Assembly (NCBI GenBank): GCA_038144955.1 | Contig: JAYQOT010000056.1 | Coordinates: 1 to 14,378, forward strand | Length of the DNA: 14,378 nucleotides | Reading direction: 5' to 3' | DNA from: Ga0077527 sp038144955 | GTDB taxonomy: Bacteria; Pseudomonadota; Gammaproteobacteria; Burkholderiales; SG8-41 | Shown here: positions 14,045 to 14,378 of the stretch, piece by piece | How the letters are laid out: each line of letters begins with the position of its first letter | Numbering within the stretch: the first letter of the stretch is position 1 | Made by a program: the position numbers and the translations under genes | Notes under the pieces: generated by a model | Databases searched by the model: none | What the model was told of the DNA's origin: nothing | Seen by the model: the letters and a program-made list of their open reading frames with translations, nothing else

Positions 14045-14073
14045 ACAGGGAGCCAATGTGCTCCCTGTTTTTC
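14045..14073 (+). terminator. Intrinsic terminator
   Basis: ACAGGGAGC and GCTCCCTGT form a perfect 9-bp stem with a 6-nt loop, followed by TTTTC (five T counting the stem end). It lies about 125 nt beyond the zinc-ribbon membrane gene and just before direct repeat B, closing off the unit between the two repeats. Confidence 0.85.
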
Positions 14074-14113
14074 TATGCACTACCGCTTCATTGCTACTGC
14101 CATACGCCCATTC

Positions 14114-14265
14114 GTTTTAGGCATAAAACAGAATCGCTGGCAGTCACGGCAAGAACGGCTGGCATGATTTTTTTTACTTACCAAGGTTTCCAGCCAGTTT
14201 GGTGTATCTTTTAACTGAATGTTGCTTTAGGCACAGTTACGGTTATGGCTGCTACTTTCAGCATG
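14114..14265 (+). repeat. Direct repeat, copy B (~150 bp)
   Basis: Same orientation as copy A (11981-12134), 2133 bp downstream. It shares the opening GTTTTAGGCATAAAAC, the GAATCGCTGGCAG that follows, and CAGTTTGGTGTATCTT (14195-14210). In this copy the palindrome is longer, ATTC and GAAT flanking it with a one-base bulge. It ends 26 nt before the start of the last gene, so both copies stand directly upstream of a gene. Confidence 0.8.
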
Positions 14266-14291
14266 TTGTTAGCATATTGAGGTATTAATCC

Positions 14292-14378
14292 ATGAAGTTA
14301 AAAATCATGTTGGCGCTAATCGGTCTGAGCAGTATTAGTGCCTTTGGCAATCCTCAGGCTTTAAGTATTGCTACCCGT
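14292..14378 (+). CDS. Start of an exported protein (truncated by the window end)
   Basis: The first 29 codons are present. MKLKIMLALIGLSSISAFGN is a standard signal peptide: two Lys, a hydrophobic core and a likely cleavage after Ala17 or Gly19. GAGG lies about 10 nt upstream. What follows (PQALSIATR) is too short to assign. It occupies the same position after repeat B as the 279-aa protein after repeat A. Confidence 0.7.
   Translation, partial: MKLKIMLALIGLSSISAFGNPQALSIATR

Noticed and set aside
14075..14164. 29-aa ORF (MHYRFIATAIRPF...) running into repeat B
   Set aside because: There is no ribosome site, it starts right behind a terminator, and it ends at the stop that breaks the repeat frame; likely chance.
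11981..14265. Repeats as integron attC sites
   Set aside because: No RYYYAAC ... GTTRRRY pair is present, the recombinase is of serine type rather than a tyrosine integrase, and the copies lack the long self-pairing of attC.
11278..14378. CRISPR array
   Set aside because: The short repeats are 9-20 nt with unequal spacing and the long ones are only two copies 2.1 kb apart; there are no cas genes.

Overview
The window reads as chromosomal DNA of a betaproteobacterium, probably Burkholderiales. The grounds are high GC over bases 1-11255, an orphan TctC/Bug-type periplasmic binding protein in a catabolic operon, and a Fur-controlled hemP of betaproteobacterial type. The last ~3.1 kb (about 11283-14378) is clearly more AT-rich, carries a serine recombinase and a repeated DNA module, and looks horizontally acquired.

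Layout. Bases 1-519 hold the 3' end of a PrpF-family isomerase gene. It converges on an SDR oxidoreductase (601-1413, minus) across a near-symmetrical hairpin terminator. Bases 1482-2310 (minus) look like an iron-responsive unit: a perfect 15-bp Fur-box palindrome, then hemP (59 aa, TTG start), then very small ORFs of 34, 74 and 43 aa; only the 74-aa and 43-aa ORFs are close enough to suggest coupling. Next come a cysteine-containing carboxymuconolactone-decarboxylase (CMD)-like protein with a strong terminator, an MFS exporter, a small membrane protein (plus strand) and a small Rho_N/SAP-like protein.

Bases 5035-11255 (minus) form a four-gene catabolic operon: a fused HyuA-HyuB (5-oxoprolinase/hydantoinase type) protein, a cysteine-free CMD-like protein, a D-2-hydroxyacid dehydrogenase homologue and a TctC solute receptor. 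The last three genes are joined by 4-base ATGA stop/start overlaps. The substrate is unknown; a cyclic amide or lactam taken up with help of the receptor, opened by the ATP-dependent hydrolase and then processed is a reasonable inference. The dehydrogenase lacks the usual catalytic Glu.

The accessory segment starts just upstream of the hydrolase gene. It holds four short TTNACATRG-type repeats in front of a 193-aa serine recombinase, a ~150-bp direct repeat (starting 2 bp after the recombinase stop and again about 2.1 kb later), a 12-G tract 6 nt before a start codon, a protein with a degenerate zinc-ribbon N-terminus joined to a hydrophobic or signal-like segment, an intact zinc-ribbon membrane protein sharing that N-terminus, and the start of another secreted protein directly after the second repeat. 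A cassette-like arrangement moved or rearranged by the recombinase is the most interesting hypothesis here. Nothing in the sequence alone proves it.
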